DNA from: Spirodela intermedia
Lineage: Eukaryota; Streptophyta; Magnoliopsida; Alismatales; Araceae
DNA length: 64,000 nt
Direction of reading: 5' to 3'
Assembly (NCBI GenBank): GCA_902729315.2
Contig: LR746272.1
Coordinates: 4,340,037 to 4,404,036 of the forward strand
The position numbers were made by a program, and so were the translations under genes. Below are positions 47,982-61,900 of the stretch, piece by piece (within the stretch, counting starts at the first letter, position 1; the number at the start of each line of letters is the position of its first letter). Under the pieces are notes generated by a model, which saw nothing but the letters and a program-made list of their open reading frames with translations, was not told where the DNA came from and searched no databases.

Positions 47982-49694
47982 TTCATCTCAGGTGCAGCCG
48001 CAAACATGTTCTTGCTCTCAGATAGAAGCCGATCTGCTTCCTGCAAATCGGTTTATTTCTTGCTTGCTTTCGGAATTTAGAACACCCAGCTGAGATTATC
48101 GGAATTAGTTCGTGGGGGATGAGAATCGTGGATCAATTTCATATCTTGGTGGAGATTTGTGCATGATCTGATTGTCTCAGGAGATGAGATTGCCTCAGAA
48201 AGGTACTCGAACAGGTTTGAGATTGCATCTGCTTATCAGAAGTCCGAAGTCTGATTAAAACCCTTTTCGATGAAGTGACCGCGAGCATTTGACCATGGTA
48301 TTGCATGCATCGTGGAATTGACGGTGGCTTCGGACAGGTCAACGGGCAGATGCAGAGAGAGAATCGAGAGCCCAGGTTTTGGTCAAGGTCAGGAGATGAT
48401 GCTTGAATAGGATTGAGACCAACGGAATCGATGCTAAAAACTCATGGAATCATTGCCAGGATCGCCATCCATGTTTGCTGATGTTTTCATTTTCCTTTCA
48501 TGGTATCTTCGCTTTTTTTTTTTTTTTGTAAGGTTATTTACTCTGATACGTTTTATTCTGCAGTTTTTTTTTTTCTTGTCTTGCTTTTTTTGGCAACAGA
48601 GGGTTTAAGTAGGCAAATATTTGTTATATGTCTTTGACTAACCCAGAATTTTCCCAACATGGTAGTCAAAGATCTTATCTGCGTTGACTTCCCCTCACCT
48701 CTACACCCTCCATGGAAATTCTTTGAAGGGTCTGAAATTGAGATGATTCCCGAATACTAGCCTTGATGAAGAAAGGAATCAAGGGTGGCTACCGCGCTTG
48801 CTATGCATTTTATGTTTAACAAGTTGCATGTGGGTTGACTTTTTTCCTCTGTATGTGAAATAGAGAAAATCATGAAAACCATTCTTGATGGAAGGGGGAT
48901 CCTAAACACTGAAGCAATCAATCAATTTTTTATTTTTAATTTTTTTTCTGGGGGGGGAGGGGTTGGTGTTCAGGGAACGATTCCTCTGAATAAACTTCTA
49001 TAATTTTTATTCGATATCTGGTTTCTGTAATTGACGATTCGTTGACTTTGTGGACCATAATTTCTAATTTTCTTTTGCTATTTTCCTTCTTTCCCCCCCC
49101 ATTAATGTAGAACTGCATTGGGCTATGGGTTTTTTATGTCCCTGCAATCTCTCTCTCTCTCTCTCTCTCTATTACTAGCTCTTTTTTTTACATTTTAAAA
49201 ACTCTGATATTTCACGAAGAAATGTTCATCATTTTATGGCAATAATATGTCACCAAAATCATGTTGCCTTCACCTCATTTAAATGGGACATAATTACCAA
49301 AAATGGGCTTCCAGTCAATATGCACTCATCTTATTGATACTAGTTTTCTTATTTTGTGTAAGAAATAACTAGAAAAATAAGGATTATTTATGGAACTGAA
49401 TAAATTATATGGGTTCGTGGCAGTTAAATGGTCGGTTCCTTGCTAGATTCAGGGTTGCAATTTGGGGTTTTTATCATGCTTTTCTTATTTATTACAACAA
49501 ATATAACACAAAAACAATTATTTCCCATATTTTAAAGCAAAAAATATTTATATATAAATACAGCCTTGGAAGTAGGAAAAGCAGCTGCTATCAGAGATTA
49601 ATTGCCCTACAAGTGATTTCATTGAAATTTTTGGGTGCGTACCGTGTTGCAGAGTGCTGTTCTCTTCTGTCGACCGGCGGTCCCTCCGGCGGCG
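47982..49694. other. Spacer between the two mTERF genes
   Basis: The 3' UTR of the first mTERF and AT-rich spacer with T and G homopolymers and a CT tract at 49148-49170. No gene is seen. Confidence 0.55.
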
Positions 49695-50864
49695 ATGTGG
49701 CTTGCCGGGCAGCTGCGGCAGCTTCAGGCCTGTCGTCGCTGCCACCTCTTCTTCCCTCACTCCGGCGGCGCCCTCCTCGCCAGCCTCCGCCTCGTCTCCT
49801 CCGGTGAGCTCAGCGGCGGCGGCGCCGCCCACTTCATGGTCGACTACCTCGTCGACTCCTGCGGCCTCTCCACCTCTGAGGCCCTGAGGGTTTCTCTGAA
49901 TCTTGCCCATCTGAAGTCGCCAGAGAAGCCCGCCACCGTCGTCCGCCTCCTCAGGGAGGAGGGCCTGGAGGTCGCCGACATCCGCTGCGTCGTTCTCAAG
50001 GTCCCTAGGGTGCTACTCGCCGGCGCCGAGAAGACTCTGCGGCCGAAGATCGGAGCCCTCCACGGCGCCGGCTTCTCTGGCCGGGACGTGGCTCAGATCC
50101 TCTCTGCAAACCCTAACATCGTCTTCTTCCGCGACGTCCCCCGTCGCGTCGAGTTCTGGAAGAAGGCCCTCGGCACGAACCAGAACCTCCTGAAAACCCT
50201 AAAGAGGGATCCTCGCCTGCTCTGCTACAGCCTGGAGAACAGAGTTGGCCCCGGGCTGTGCCTCCTCCGCGATCTCGGCATCCCCGAGGACCGACTGGCG
50301 GCGCTGATCGTTCGCAGACCTAGATTGGTCTCCGGCAAGCCGGAGAGGATCAGATCCCTCTTCGAATGGGTGAGGAGCTTAGGGATCACGCCGGATTCGA
50401 GGAGGTTCGTGGAGGCGCTCGCCTCCCTGGACAACCTCAGCAGAGCCACATTCGACGCCAAGGTCGAGCTCCTGAGGAGCTTCGGATGGACGCAGCAGGA
50501 ACTCCTCTCTGCGATCCACCGGTTCCCGGTCATCCTGCGGTACTCCGAGAAGAAGATCCAGGCCATGATGGAGTTTTTGCTGAAGGTGGTCGGCTGCGAT
50601 CCTTCCTACGTCGCTCGCCATCCAACCCTAGTTGGATACAGTATGGAGAAGAGGTTGATGCCGAGGTTCTTCGTCCTGCAATCCCTCAGGACGAAGGGAA
50701 TCCCCACTGGTGGCAACTGCCTGCTGTCCGCCATGCTTGTCAGCGAGGAGAGCTTCGTGGAGAGGTACATACTCCGCCATGGAGAGGATGCTCCCGAGCT
50801 CCTCGAAGCCTACCGCGATCTCTGCTCAGGTAAAGCTAAAGAAGCTTCCGCCGGCGGCGAGTGA
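49695..50864 (+). CDS. mTERF-family protein, second tandem copy
   Basis: An intronless gene of 389 residues from ATG 49695 (MWLAGQLRQLQACRRCHLFF), a basic presequence. The domain starts VDYLVDSCGLSTSEALRVS and follows the same motif order as the first copy: VRLLREEGLEVADIRCVVLK, VAQILSANPNIVFF, LAALIVRRPRLVSG, LLSAIHRFPVILRYSEKKIQ and YVARHPTLVGYSMEKRLMPR, ending SFVERYILRHGEDAPELLEA. Shared architecture, equal length and adjacency show tandem duplication; the many amino-acid differences show it is not recent. An upstream in-frame GTG at 49635 is ignored. The end of the gene is partly duplicated just after the stop. Confidence 0.92.
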   Translation: MWLAGQLRQLQACRRCHLFFPHSGGALLASLRLVSSGELSGGGAAHFMVDYLVDSCGLSTSEALRVSLNLAHLKSPEKPATVVRLLREEGLEVADIRCVVLKVPRVLLAGAEKTLRPKIGALHGAGFSGRDVAQILSANPNIVFFRDVPRRVEFWKKALGTNQNLLKTLKRDPRLLCYSLENRVGPGLCLLRDLGIPEDRLAALIVRRPRLVSGKPERIRSLFEWVRSLGITPDSRRFVEALASLDNLSRATFDAKVELLRSFGWTQQELLSAIHRFPVILRYSEKKIQAMMEFLLKVVGCDPSYVARHPTLVGYSMEKRLMPRFFVLQSLRTKGIPTGGNCLLSAMLVSEESFVERYILRHGEDAPELLEAYRDLCSGKAKEASAGGE

Positions 50865-51005
50865 CTTGCTCAGATCTCAAGGGAACCTCCTCTCCATGCT
50901 CGTCAGCGAGGAGGAGAGCTTCGCTCCCCAGCTCCTAGAAGGCTACCGCGGTCTCTGCGGATCGGAAGTTAGAGCTTCCGCCCCGGGCGAGTGAGCTGCT
51001 CGGAT
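50865..51005 (+). pseudogene. Partial duplicate of the mTERF C-terminus
   Basis: Directly after the stop of the second mTERF, the sequence repeats its last ~150 bp in degraded form. In one frame it reads LLSMLVSEEESFAPQLLEGY then RGLCGSEVRASAPGE and stop, against LLSAMLVSEESFVER... APELLEAYRDLCSGK in the gene. About 25-30 bp are deleted inside the copy, and it is out of frame with the gene end, so it probably lies in the 3' UTR. Confidence 0.85.
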
Positions 51006-52845
51006 CTATGAGACGGATTCTCTCTCCCCCTCCCTTCTGGTCTCGTCGTCCAGCGCGGGAGAGTTTTGCTCTGTAGATCGCTTGGAAATTGGATTGCCGA
51101 TTCATCCATCAGATCCGAAATTTTCGTGCAGGTTTTCTAGTCGATGTTTGCTCCGAGAGTTGGATACTCCTACGTTTTATCCCCAGATGAAGATTGATGC
51201 CCCAGAGAGAGAAGTAGATAGAGATAGATAGATGGCGAGAGAGAGAGAGAGAGAAAGAGAGATAGATAGATAGATGGATAGATACTAGAGAGAGAGGGAA
51301 ATAGATAGATAGATAGGATAGCGAGAGAGAGAGCGAGAGAGAGAGAGAGAGGTTACTACAAGCCGTTACGATGTCTGGGTGGCTAACATGCTCGATTAGG
51401 TGCCTCTGAGCTGGTCGGTTATGGGCCTAATTTTCCGAGCCATCTCTGGGCGGGTAAATCTCTGATTATTCATCAAAATGGGGGTATAAATGTAATTACA
51501 TATGAAAGGTGGTAGTTATTTTGAAAGGATACAAAGCGAGACGTACTCGGCAAAAGCCCCACCCAATGATACGCTCCTGCGTGGGTTCGGACTGACACGT
51601 AATCCTGGGCCACAGAGTTGCTCCCGAAGACAATCTAATATGTTGAAGGCGTGGGTACATACCGCTAGACACCGCAAGCGAGTGACTGTCCCCGCCGCCT
51701 CTCTCTCTCTCTCTCTCCCTCGGCTCTCCCATCTCGGACGGTCTTCTGTGAAGCTTGAAACCTAGTCCCGGGCTGGAGGAGGAGGGAGGAGAACTCCGCC
51801 CTTTCCTACCTCGGTTTCCGTAGCTTCCTTTCTCCGTCTCTCCCTGCTTCCTTGGAGCAGCGGATCTCTCACCGCCGCTCTCTGCGTCTCACGCACGCGG
51901 GACGTACACTGTCAGTTGCAAGTCTTTGGAGCTCCTTGCTGTCACGTCACGCAGTGGAGGGCTGTCTGGCTTTGTCGCATGGCGATCCTAGGGTTCGGAG
52001 GAGGCAGGAGGATCTGACAGAGGCAGCTTGGGACGGGAGGAATCGGTTTTTCTCCGGGACCAGGTGAGTGAGTCCGTTGCCTCATTTCCGGGTCTTCCCT
52101 GCGTTGGTCTTTCCCCTCCGATTATCTTTGGAAATGCACCAGGGTTTCCTTTGGGTTCGTGCCTTTCTGTCGTTGACTTTCTCTCCCTTCTCTTCCTCGC
52201 CTTTTTTTTGGAAAATTTTCTTCTTTATAGTTTTATTTTTATTTTCTCCACCATTTTTCCGCAAGGTCACGATGCGACTGTGGTTACGCTGTTCATAAAA
52301 TTCGGCTTTATTTGTTCGATCGAACTCCATTGTATGCACGATGTTTCTTGACAATCAAAAGCAGCTAAAAATTGGATGATAGTTTGCAGGTAAATCGTCG
52401 GCAGCGTACCCATCTTTTGGAAAAATTTCTTCTTCTCGCTGTCATTGACACGCTTCTACACCTAAACCCTGATAAAGCATTGGAAGGACAATAGATGACA
52501 GATTCCCGCAGATCTTGGATTAAGAACAAATTATAAAAGGAGTTGGGTAACCTGGGAACCTTTGCAGATGGCCTTACACCTTGAGCCGTATTGCCTCCCC
52601 TATGCGTGAGATAATGACTGCTGTTGATCAGAAAGATGAATACATAGTTATGAATTTGTAACCGTTCGATTTAACCTGCTTTTTAAAAAAAAATTAAATT
52701 AAAATTTCTTGACCAGGATTTCTATGTTTGTGCTGGTGCTACGCTCATAATGATTACGAGGATGCTCTTTGTTAGCTGTAATTGCGCACAATAAACTATT
52801 TATGTATCTCATTTTATAATTTTATTTGATTCTATTTTGATACAG
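51006..52845. other. Upstream region and leader of PIE1
   Basis: GA/GATA-type repeats occupy about 51210-51353, followed by spacer. A CT tract at 51699-51716 and GC-rich sequence to 52063 likely form the PIE1 promoter and first noncoding exon, ending at CCAG|GTGAGT (52063). A leader intron of about 780 bp then runs to the acceptor at 52845. Open frames at 51852-52351 are not supported. Confidence 0.5.
51210..51353. repeat. Compound (GA)n/(GATA)n repeat
   Basis: Runs of gagaga alternate with gata and gatg units over about 145 bp between the second mTERF and PIE1. Confidence 0.93.
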
Positions 52846-52908
52846 TTCAAGGTTCTTTTCAAATGTGTCAACCATTGACAAAGTAGACTTCCATTCAAAA
52901 GGGATGCC

Positions 52909-55900
52909 ATGGCTTCAAAGGGCCCGAGGTCGAGATTGGATCCTGAGTCGAGAAGTAAACGTCAAAAGGTTGTTTTCCAGATTTTGGTGTTGTATTTCGT
53001 TTAATTTGCTTCAGGTCGTTTTGTAGCTTTATTGATCGGTGCACACTTGGTATATGTGGCTCAAGGAAGAAACTGGTAGTTTTTAGCTCGAGTAGGGGAA
53101 CAAAAATGAAGTGTTTGTAAAACCTTTGGCCGAGTTTGGAAATTGCGCGGTCTATGAGGGTTTCTGCGTCATGTTTCCTTTCACCTTGACTTCTCTCTGG
53201 ATCTAAGTTTGTACTCTATAATCAGTTTTTCCTCATGTCTACCGGTTTCATGGGGAAACTTTTGGGAATTTCGCTGTTGAAGATCACTTTACTGTCACAG
53301 GGTTTATTCCAAAAGGCATCGCATCACCCTTGTTTTGGATGCAGCTGACTGAGTTTAATTTTCTCGTATTGCTCCCTGCGAGAGAAATGCTGTTTGATCT
53401 GCTTATCGGTTCTGAAAGAAAACATTATAAATTTCTTTGAAAATCCTTTTTTGTTTCAATTATTCTTTCTCCTTGAGAAAATAAGGCTGAGTTTCTATCT
53501 ATAAACCTTAATGTGTGAAACTTCGCAAGCTTTCTAACTCTGTGTTCATAAACTACGTTTTCTTGGTGAAAATTTTCCGTTTTGAAATGTTTCTACCTTC
53601 TGCTTTGTGAAAATTTTGTTTCTAAACTACTTAGAAGGTTGGTGCTTAGTTCTGTCACATTGGCAACTCACATACTCTCAAGGATTTATTGTTATTTCAC
53701 CCTACATTCAAGGAGATAACCTATAGATAGAGGATGAAAGCTCTTTGGTTTGGCCTTGTCATACATTCTATATTGTGAATCTCCTACCTTCCATTCACAT
53801 ATTTTGTTTTTGATGTCATAGATTACTTTAAATTGCTCATTTGCTCTGAAATCCTGGTGATACTTGGGACTAAATTTAATTCATTTAGTTTCACAAATAT
53901 TCATGCTTATTTTCATCTGAGTTGGCAGGCCCTTGAAGCACCTAAGGAACCTCCTCGACAGAAAACTCATTGGGATTATGTTCTAGAGGAGATGGTTTGG
54001 CTATCGAAGGTAATTCATTTTTTAGGATTATTTTTCATGATCGAGCTGTTTTAGCTGCAAAATTTATTTTTAAAGAACTAAATATGCTTATCTAATCGTA
54101 CCTTAAATCTCGTTCTTTCAGGATTTTGAATCAGAGAGAAAATGGAAACTGTCTCAGGCAAAAAAGGTTGCTGTACGTGCGAGCAAGAATATGCTAGATC
54201 AAGCCACAAAGGGGGAAAAGAAAGTGAAGGTTTGGCCTATTGCCTTACCATCAACTTCCTTGACGTTTGTTTTGATTGAAATAAATGATAAGAGTGAAAT
54301 AGAAGAGAATTCAGAGCATATAGTTATACCGTTTGAAAAGCAGGCCTGTCAAAGGGGATGATGTGTATGAGATTGAGTCCACAAATGCAACACAAGCATT
54401 GAAAGAAATTTTTTAAAAGTAGTTTTCGGTTCCCATTTTGGCCAAAAGTGACGGATGATGTTTTAACTTGTGGTATTCTGTACTTTCCAAGCTTTCTTAT
54501 GGATTGATTCACTTTTGGGCAATTGATCAAATATTTATTATTTTCTTGGAAATGAAATTTGATCAAAATTGGCACGAAAATTGTACCAAACCACGAACAT
54601 ATTCAGTATTCATTTCATCATCTGAAGTATTTCTGGTTACTCTACAATTCAGGAAGAGGAGCAGCGTCTGAGGAAGGTTGCTATCAATATCTCCAAGGAT
54701 GTGAAGAAATTTTGGATAAAGATAGAGAAGTTGGTAAGCATGCATTCTTGAGACTCTGTAGTTACGATCAAGGATACCAACTTTAAACTTTAGCAATTTG
54801 TGATGTTACGATTCCGTTCGATATGCTTTATTTCTTTGTATTGCTTCTCAGACATTTTTCCGTTTCTTGTACGAAACTCGTACTGTAGCTCTCTAAAAAT
54901 AATATGATTTCAGGTTCTTTACAAGCATCAACTTGAGCTTGAAGAAAAAAAGAAAAAGGTTCTTGATAAGCAGCTTGATTTCCTTTTAGGCCAAACTGAA
55001 AGGTAAGTTGTTTTTGTGCTTTGACACAGATTGAGTCATGATTTATTTCCCTTAGTTTCTTTCTGTAATTGCCAATGACCTCTTATTGAGTGAAAGGTCT
55101 TATATACCTTCAATCATATCTTTTCCAGATACTCCACAATGCTGGCAGAAAATCTTATGGATAAGCCACATTATTCTAAATCCGAGTTGGAATATCCTGT
55201 AAAGGCTCTAACTTATTATCCAAATAAAGAAGACAATGAGGGCTGTGCAGCTGGTACAGGTTCTGATGGTTAGCTGTACAACTCAAACTTTTATGAAGAT
55301 TTACATGTGGATACACTAATTTTATGGTGTAACTTTCAGACATGATCAATGGTCGAAATAGTTTTAAAGAAACTTTTTTCTTCTTGCAGAAATATGGTCG
55401 GATGCTGTTGAAAACGATGACGATTATGGTATCCAATCCGAAGATGACATGGTCAAGCTTTGTTCTTTTTTCTACTCTTTTGTATTATTTTCCTTCTTTG
55501 CACTGATGTTTGGTTCTTATAGCAAGCTTGTGTTTGCTGAGACATGATGGGTTGTACGTTCACTATCCATCCAATCTGTACTTATCCCCCCAGCCACCGC
55601 TATCGCACACAAACACATGCATACAAAGGCCAAAAAGAGAAATAAAAATAAGCCAGGCACACATGACAAAAAAGGAGAGGGTTAAATACTATAACTGGAG
55701 TGGGTTTCAAATTCTAGATAGATATTTTGGTCATAAGTTACCACTGGTCATGCTTTTAGAAAGTTTGGAAACTGCTTGGTGAACCTATTCTTGTCTTTCG
55801 TCAAGTTTTTCTGTTAACAAAATCTTTGCAAGCAGCCTCCGAAATGTGGAAATTTATTGAGATGGGGTCAGAAAGTTAACCTTTCTTGACATAAAACTTG

Positions 55901-58900
55901 TGACACAGTGTTTGTTGTTTTTTTTTTTCATGAGAAAGAAAGCTTAAAATTTTCTCTTGACACCCTCTTTTTAATTAGAAAAATATATTTCAGAAACATT
56001 GACAACTTTTCCAGTTTGTCATTCAGGATCGTTTGCCAAATATTCGCTCTTAACTTTTGATTGTTGTAGGAAGATGATGAGCATACTCTTGAAGAAGATG
56101 AGGCTCTTATAACTGAGGAGGAGAGGAAGGACGAATTAGCAGCTTTGCAAAATGAAGTTGATATTCCAATTGAGGAAATACTAAAGCGTTATCAGTATAA
56201 TGGTAAATTCTGCTTTTTCTAACATATTTTGGATAATCAGTATTGATTGAATTCCTGTTTTTATCTTCTGAATTTTAATCATTGAAATTATTCTCAGTTA
56301 GTATGGAAGACGGTCCAGAAAATGCAGAAGATTTGTCTGATCAATCTCCAATGTTGGAAGACCAAAGTAAGGGCAGGCATCACGAACATGACTGATCAAA
56401 TTTTTCTGTTAACTCTTGTTCCTTTTCTAACACTTCAATGAACTTTCAGTCTCTGGAAAAGGAGCTAATGATTCTCCGATTGTTGAAGATGCGACACGTG
56501 ACGATAATCTTTTTGCAAGTGGCATAGATGACACTTCTTTGCATGTACGGCCTGGAAATATTAATAATTTCTTGTTTCCCGACATTTTTTTGTAAGTTAT
56601 GCATCAATTATTTGATGCTGTATGGTCGTCAAAATTTTACCTCGTGTGATTTCTCTGTTCCTTGCTGTTTGCAGGAGGGGAGTGATGGTGAGAGACTGGT
56701 TTCAACCAAGACCTTACGATCTAAATTTCAGTCAAGAAATTCCACCATGCTAAATCAGGAACATCTGCCCCTTGATTCTATTGACGAAATGGTATGTTTA
56801 TGATAAATTCTAAGCAGTGAATTTGAATCGAGAGCTTCTTTAGACAACAACATGATAGATGTATCACGTTATCTGAATTTTTATCAATATACTCTCCCTG
56901 TACATACCATTTGAATAAATGTATTGCTTGCAAGTCTCTATGAACCCTGCGCATCAAAATATGATAAACGAGATAACATTTCTCACTACTGGAGAAACCA
57001 ATTATGAACATGATTATTAGTTTGACAATCTTTGATATGTTATTGTAACCAGTGAATTTCGGACAACTACTTAACCAGTTGATAATAAATTATCTGCATT
57101 TCAGTTGCAGCAGGCTAATGAAGAGTGGATGACGATTGTTGTGTGAGATGTAAGAGTAGTAAATATACTAAACTATGATGAATATGCGAGTTAGGAATCA
57201 CCCAAAGTCCACGTGTTGGTGTTGTAGTTGGTTTTCTAGTTTTGTAGGCCTCATTTCTATTGCGAATAATGATACTCCTGGTTCCATGATCAATATGATT
57301 TCACAGCAATACCATCTGTGAGAATGGTTGCCGGGGAAAAGGGCTGCAAATTCAGGAGGGCACTTGCTTGAAATGAGTTGTCATGTTTTTAAAAGATGCC
57401 CTGCGTATTTGTTGCATCTCAATTGCATTGGGAAGCACTAATTTTGGTCCTGATGTTCTTTGGCTCCTCCCCCATCCCCTGCACCCCTTGAAAATAAAAA
57501 AAATTCACATGAGATGATAAAGAAATGGGGATGTGATCTCCTTACATTTCTGTTTATGAATGCAGTATCAGTGTATGCATGACAAGGGAGTTGATTTTGC
57601 CAGTATTCTTTTGAAACATATGATCATGCCTCCAAAACAGTTCCTTAGTGAAGATAATAATAATAGCTGATGAAGCGCACAACTAACAACCTGTTTCCGT
57701 CTGTCAGGATGATGGGGACTTTGTTGGCGCTACTGAAGAAGAAAAGGTGCACCTGGTTCTTCATGGCTTTGAGACTCATTTGTTAGATGCTTCATTGCCA
57801 CGCTATATTGATTTGAGTTTGGTCTCATTTAGTGGTTTCTTGCTGAACAAAGTCACATTCTTGGTTTGGTATTTCTTTTTTCTTTATAAAAATGTTGTCC
57901 AAACATTAGCCATATATGTGTAAGTTTTTACTCTGTCCGAGGCAGTGCTTGATTTGTGTATATATCCCTCTGCTTTGTTGTAATGCAAGTTCATTGAAAT
58001 TTGTTTAGTCTCTTCGGTTGAACCTTGAATATACTTGTCACGTAAATAATCTGTCATTGCCCTACATCATGTGATGGGCTGGCTACCTGAATCGTTGGAG
58101 TGGTTTCTATTTTCCCACTCTCATTTTCATGTGCATACCATTCTTGGCCGATGCCAAGATTATCAGCAGAAGCTGCCAATATATACACACCTTATCTATT
58201 ATCAATCACATATGTTTTAGCGGTGAGATTTCCTTGCATGCATACAATCCCAGAGGTGATTGGCTCGGAGTTAGTAACTTCAATGGACTTTGGGTCCTTA
58301 AGTTTACTTATTGGTTGATGATGGTTAGTGATACCAGTGGAAATCGGCTGATTTGCTTTCTATAGAGCTAACCTGTTAAATTTAATCTTTATTACATGTT
58401 TGAGTGTGTCGGACATCATATGTATGAACTTATCTAATCACATTTATGCAGGATGATGAGACGACATTGTCTGAAGAGGAAGAGTTGGCCAAGAAGGAAG
58501 TTGATGACCCTTTGCACGAGGTGAATATCTCATTTTGTAGAGTGTGAATGTTGTAGTTGGTCTGCCCTTCGCTATGAGTTTTTAGTCCCGATTTTTATGT
58601 GGGGGTAGGCACTAAGCACTGCCAAAGTTTTTCGTTTTTGGAGGCCTCGAATGTTGTATCTACAGAGGATGGTTTATTGGACTAATATAACGAACCTGTG
58701 TTTGACAGCTTTGTATTCCTTTTGTTTGCTTTAAGCCAAAAACATATTTACGATTTGGCTTGTGTTTTGCAGATTGAACTGTTGCAAAGGGAGAGTGAAA
58801 TGCCAATAGAAGAGTTGCTTGCAACATATAAAAAGGTAGGTCTAATCATATGCTCTCTTCCTCAGATGCTTAATGCCAAACCTCTAATGATAATGCCATT

Positions 58901-61900
58901 TTTCTTTGGATTTTTATTCTGTCAATGGTCCGCAGATTGACTCTGAGCCCACTTCATCAAGCTCTGATGATACTCAAGATTCTGCAGCAGATCAGGATCC
59001 TCCTTGGAATAGTCAAGTTGTTTCTAATGATAACTATTCGGTGGAGAAGGTCAGAAAAACTGACATCGAAGTCTCTCAGATCGAGGTGGAAGACATGGGT
59101 GTGAAACCCAATCAAGACTTAGAGAATGGGAAAGAGAGTGAAGACATCATTGCTGATGCAGCTGCTGCTGCGAGGTCAGCACAACCCACCGGTAACACTT
59201 TCTCGACTACAAAAGTGCGTACAAAGCTCCCCTTCCTTCTTAAGCATCCACTTAGGGAGTACCAGCATATCGGCTTGGATTGGCTGGTCACAATGTATGA
59301 GAAGAGACTGAATGGAATTTTGGCGGATGAAATGGGCTTAGGAAAGACAATTATGACAATATCCCTTCTAGCTCATTTGGCTTGTGAGAAAGGGATATGG
59401 GGGCCTCACCTCATTGTCGTCCCAACTAGTGTCATGTTGAACTGGGAGACTGAGTTTCTCAAATGGTGCCCTGCCTTTAAAATTTTGACTTACTTTGGGA
59501 GTGCAAAAGAAAGGAAGAATAAGAGGCAAGGGTGGTTAAAGCCCAATTCTTTTCACATATGCATTACAACATATAGACTTGTCATTCAAGATTCAAAAGT
59601 TTTCAAGCGAAAGAAGTGGAAGTATCTCATTCTTGATGAAGCCCATTTAATAAAAAATTGGAAGTCACAGAGATGGCAAACATTATTGAATTTCAACTCA
59701 AGACGACGAATTTTGTTGACAGGGACACCTCTGCAGAATGATCTCATGGAACTTTGGTCTTTGATGCATTTTCTAATGCCTCACATTTTTCAGTCTCACC
59801 AGGAATTTAAAGATTGGTTCAGTAATCCAATCACTGGTATGGTGGAAGGCCAAGAGAAGGTAAACAAAGAAGTTGTTGATCGGTTGCACAATGTGCTTCG
59901 ACCCTTCATATTGAGGCGCTTGAAAAGGGATGTGGAGAAACAACTTCCCCGGAAGCATGAGCATGTCATATATTGTCGTCTCTCCAGAAGGCAGAGAAAT
60001 TTATATGAGGATTTTATTGCTAGTTCAGAAACACAGGCAACATTAGCGAGTGCAAATTTTTTTGGAATGATAAGTGTTATTATGCAACTCCGAAAAGTTT
60101 GCAATCACCCAGATCTCTTTGAAGGTCGCCCTATCATAAGCTCTTTCGACATGTCCGGTGTTGAGTTGCCGTTGAGTTCTGCTGTCTGTACAATGCTTTC
60201 CGTTGGACCATTCTCCAATGTTGACATAAAGGGCTTGAATTTATTGTTCTCTCAAAATGATTACGACATGACATCCTGGGAATTTGGTGAAGTCACTGCC
60301 ATCTCCGGTTCCAATGGTGTTGAATCTGAGGATGAAAGGATCTCTAACATTGAGATTCTTAATGAAAGGAGAAACCATGGGGCAAATATTTTTGAGGCAA
60401 TTCACAAGGCTCTTTTGGAGGAAAGAGCAAAAGAGGCAAAAGAAAGGGCAGCGTCCATTGCATGGTGGAACTCTTTGAGATGTCAGAAGAAGCCTATGTA
60501 TGGAACGAATTTAAGAGATCTTATCACCATAAAGCATCCCGTGCTCAATATCCATGAGCAGAGGAGGAGCCCTTCTTGTTATCTGAGCTTCTCATCGAAA
60601 TTATCTGATATTGTGCTTCTACCAGTGGAACGCTTACAAAATATGCTTGAGATAGTTGAATCTTTTATGTTTGCTATCCCTGCGGCACGAGCACCTTCAC
60701 CACTTTGCTGGTGTAGTAAAGGAAATTCCCCTGTTTTCCTTTCAGCGGTTCAGAGAGATAAATGGTCAGATGCTTTTAGCCCTCTTCTGACACCCGTCAG
60801 ACCAGCTATTGTGCGTAGACAGGTGTATTTTCCTGACAGACGTCTGATACAGTTTGACTGTGGCAAGTTACAAAAGCTTGCTGTCTTGCTTAGGCGTTTG
60901 AAATCAGAAGGGCATAGAGCTTTAATTTTTACTCAGATGACAAAAATGCTTGATATATTGGAGGCATTCATTAATCTCTATGGTTACACATATTTGCGAT
61001 TAGATGGGTCGACCCAACCAGAAGAGAGGCAAACGTTGATGCAGCGGTTTAATACAAATCCAAAACTCTTTCTTTTCATTTTATCAACACGCAGTGGAGG
61101 TGTTGGTATTAACTTGGTCGGTGCAGACACTGTTATTTTTTATGACAGTGACTGGAATCCTGCTATGGATCAGCAAGCTCAAGACAGGTGCCACAGAATA
61201 GGTCAGACTCGGGAGGTGCATATTTATCGATTAATCAGTGAAAGAACAATCGAAGAAAATATCCTAAAGAAAGCAAATCAGAAACGTGCACTTGATGATT
61301 TGGTAATACAGAGTGGTAGCTACAATACAGAATTCTTCAAAAAACTTGATCCATTGGAACTGTTTTCGGGCCATCAATCAGTTGATGTTGAAAATCTGGA
61401 GGATCCAATGGCTGCTGAAGGTTCGGGAGAAAGATTGGGAGACTTATCAAATGCGGATGTAGAAGCTGCTCTAAAGCAGGCTGAAGATGAAGTAGATTAT
61501 ATGGCGCTAAAAAAGGTTGAACTGGAGGAGGCTGTTGAAAATCAAGAGTTCACTGAAGAGGCCATTAGTAAACTAGAAGATGATGAACTTGTCAACGAAG
61601 ATGATGTAAAAGCTGATGAACTGCCTATAAGCGTTAATATGGATGATGTGAAACCTGATAAGAAAACCAGCGAACAGAACTTATGGCTTTCTACAGTGAC
61701 AAATCTTGGTGATGGTTCTGCTGGTGTGAATCTCTCAGAAGAAAATGTTCTGTTCTTGGGCCGGAGAGAAGAAGATATTGACATGCTAGCTGATGTCAAA
61801 CAGTTGGCAGCGGCAGCAGCAGCAGCTGGACAAGCAAGTTCTTCGTTTGAGAATCAACTTCGACCAATTGACAGATATGCTATGAGATTCTTAGATCTAT

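Noticed and set aside
50822-50880. Possible intron between ctcag|gtaaag and ttgctcag after the mTERF end
   Set aside because: At about 50 bp it is too short for a plant intron; the second CTCAG comes from the partial duplication.
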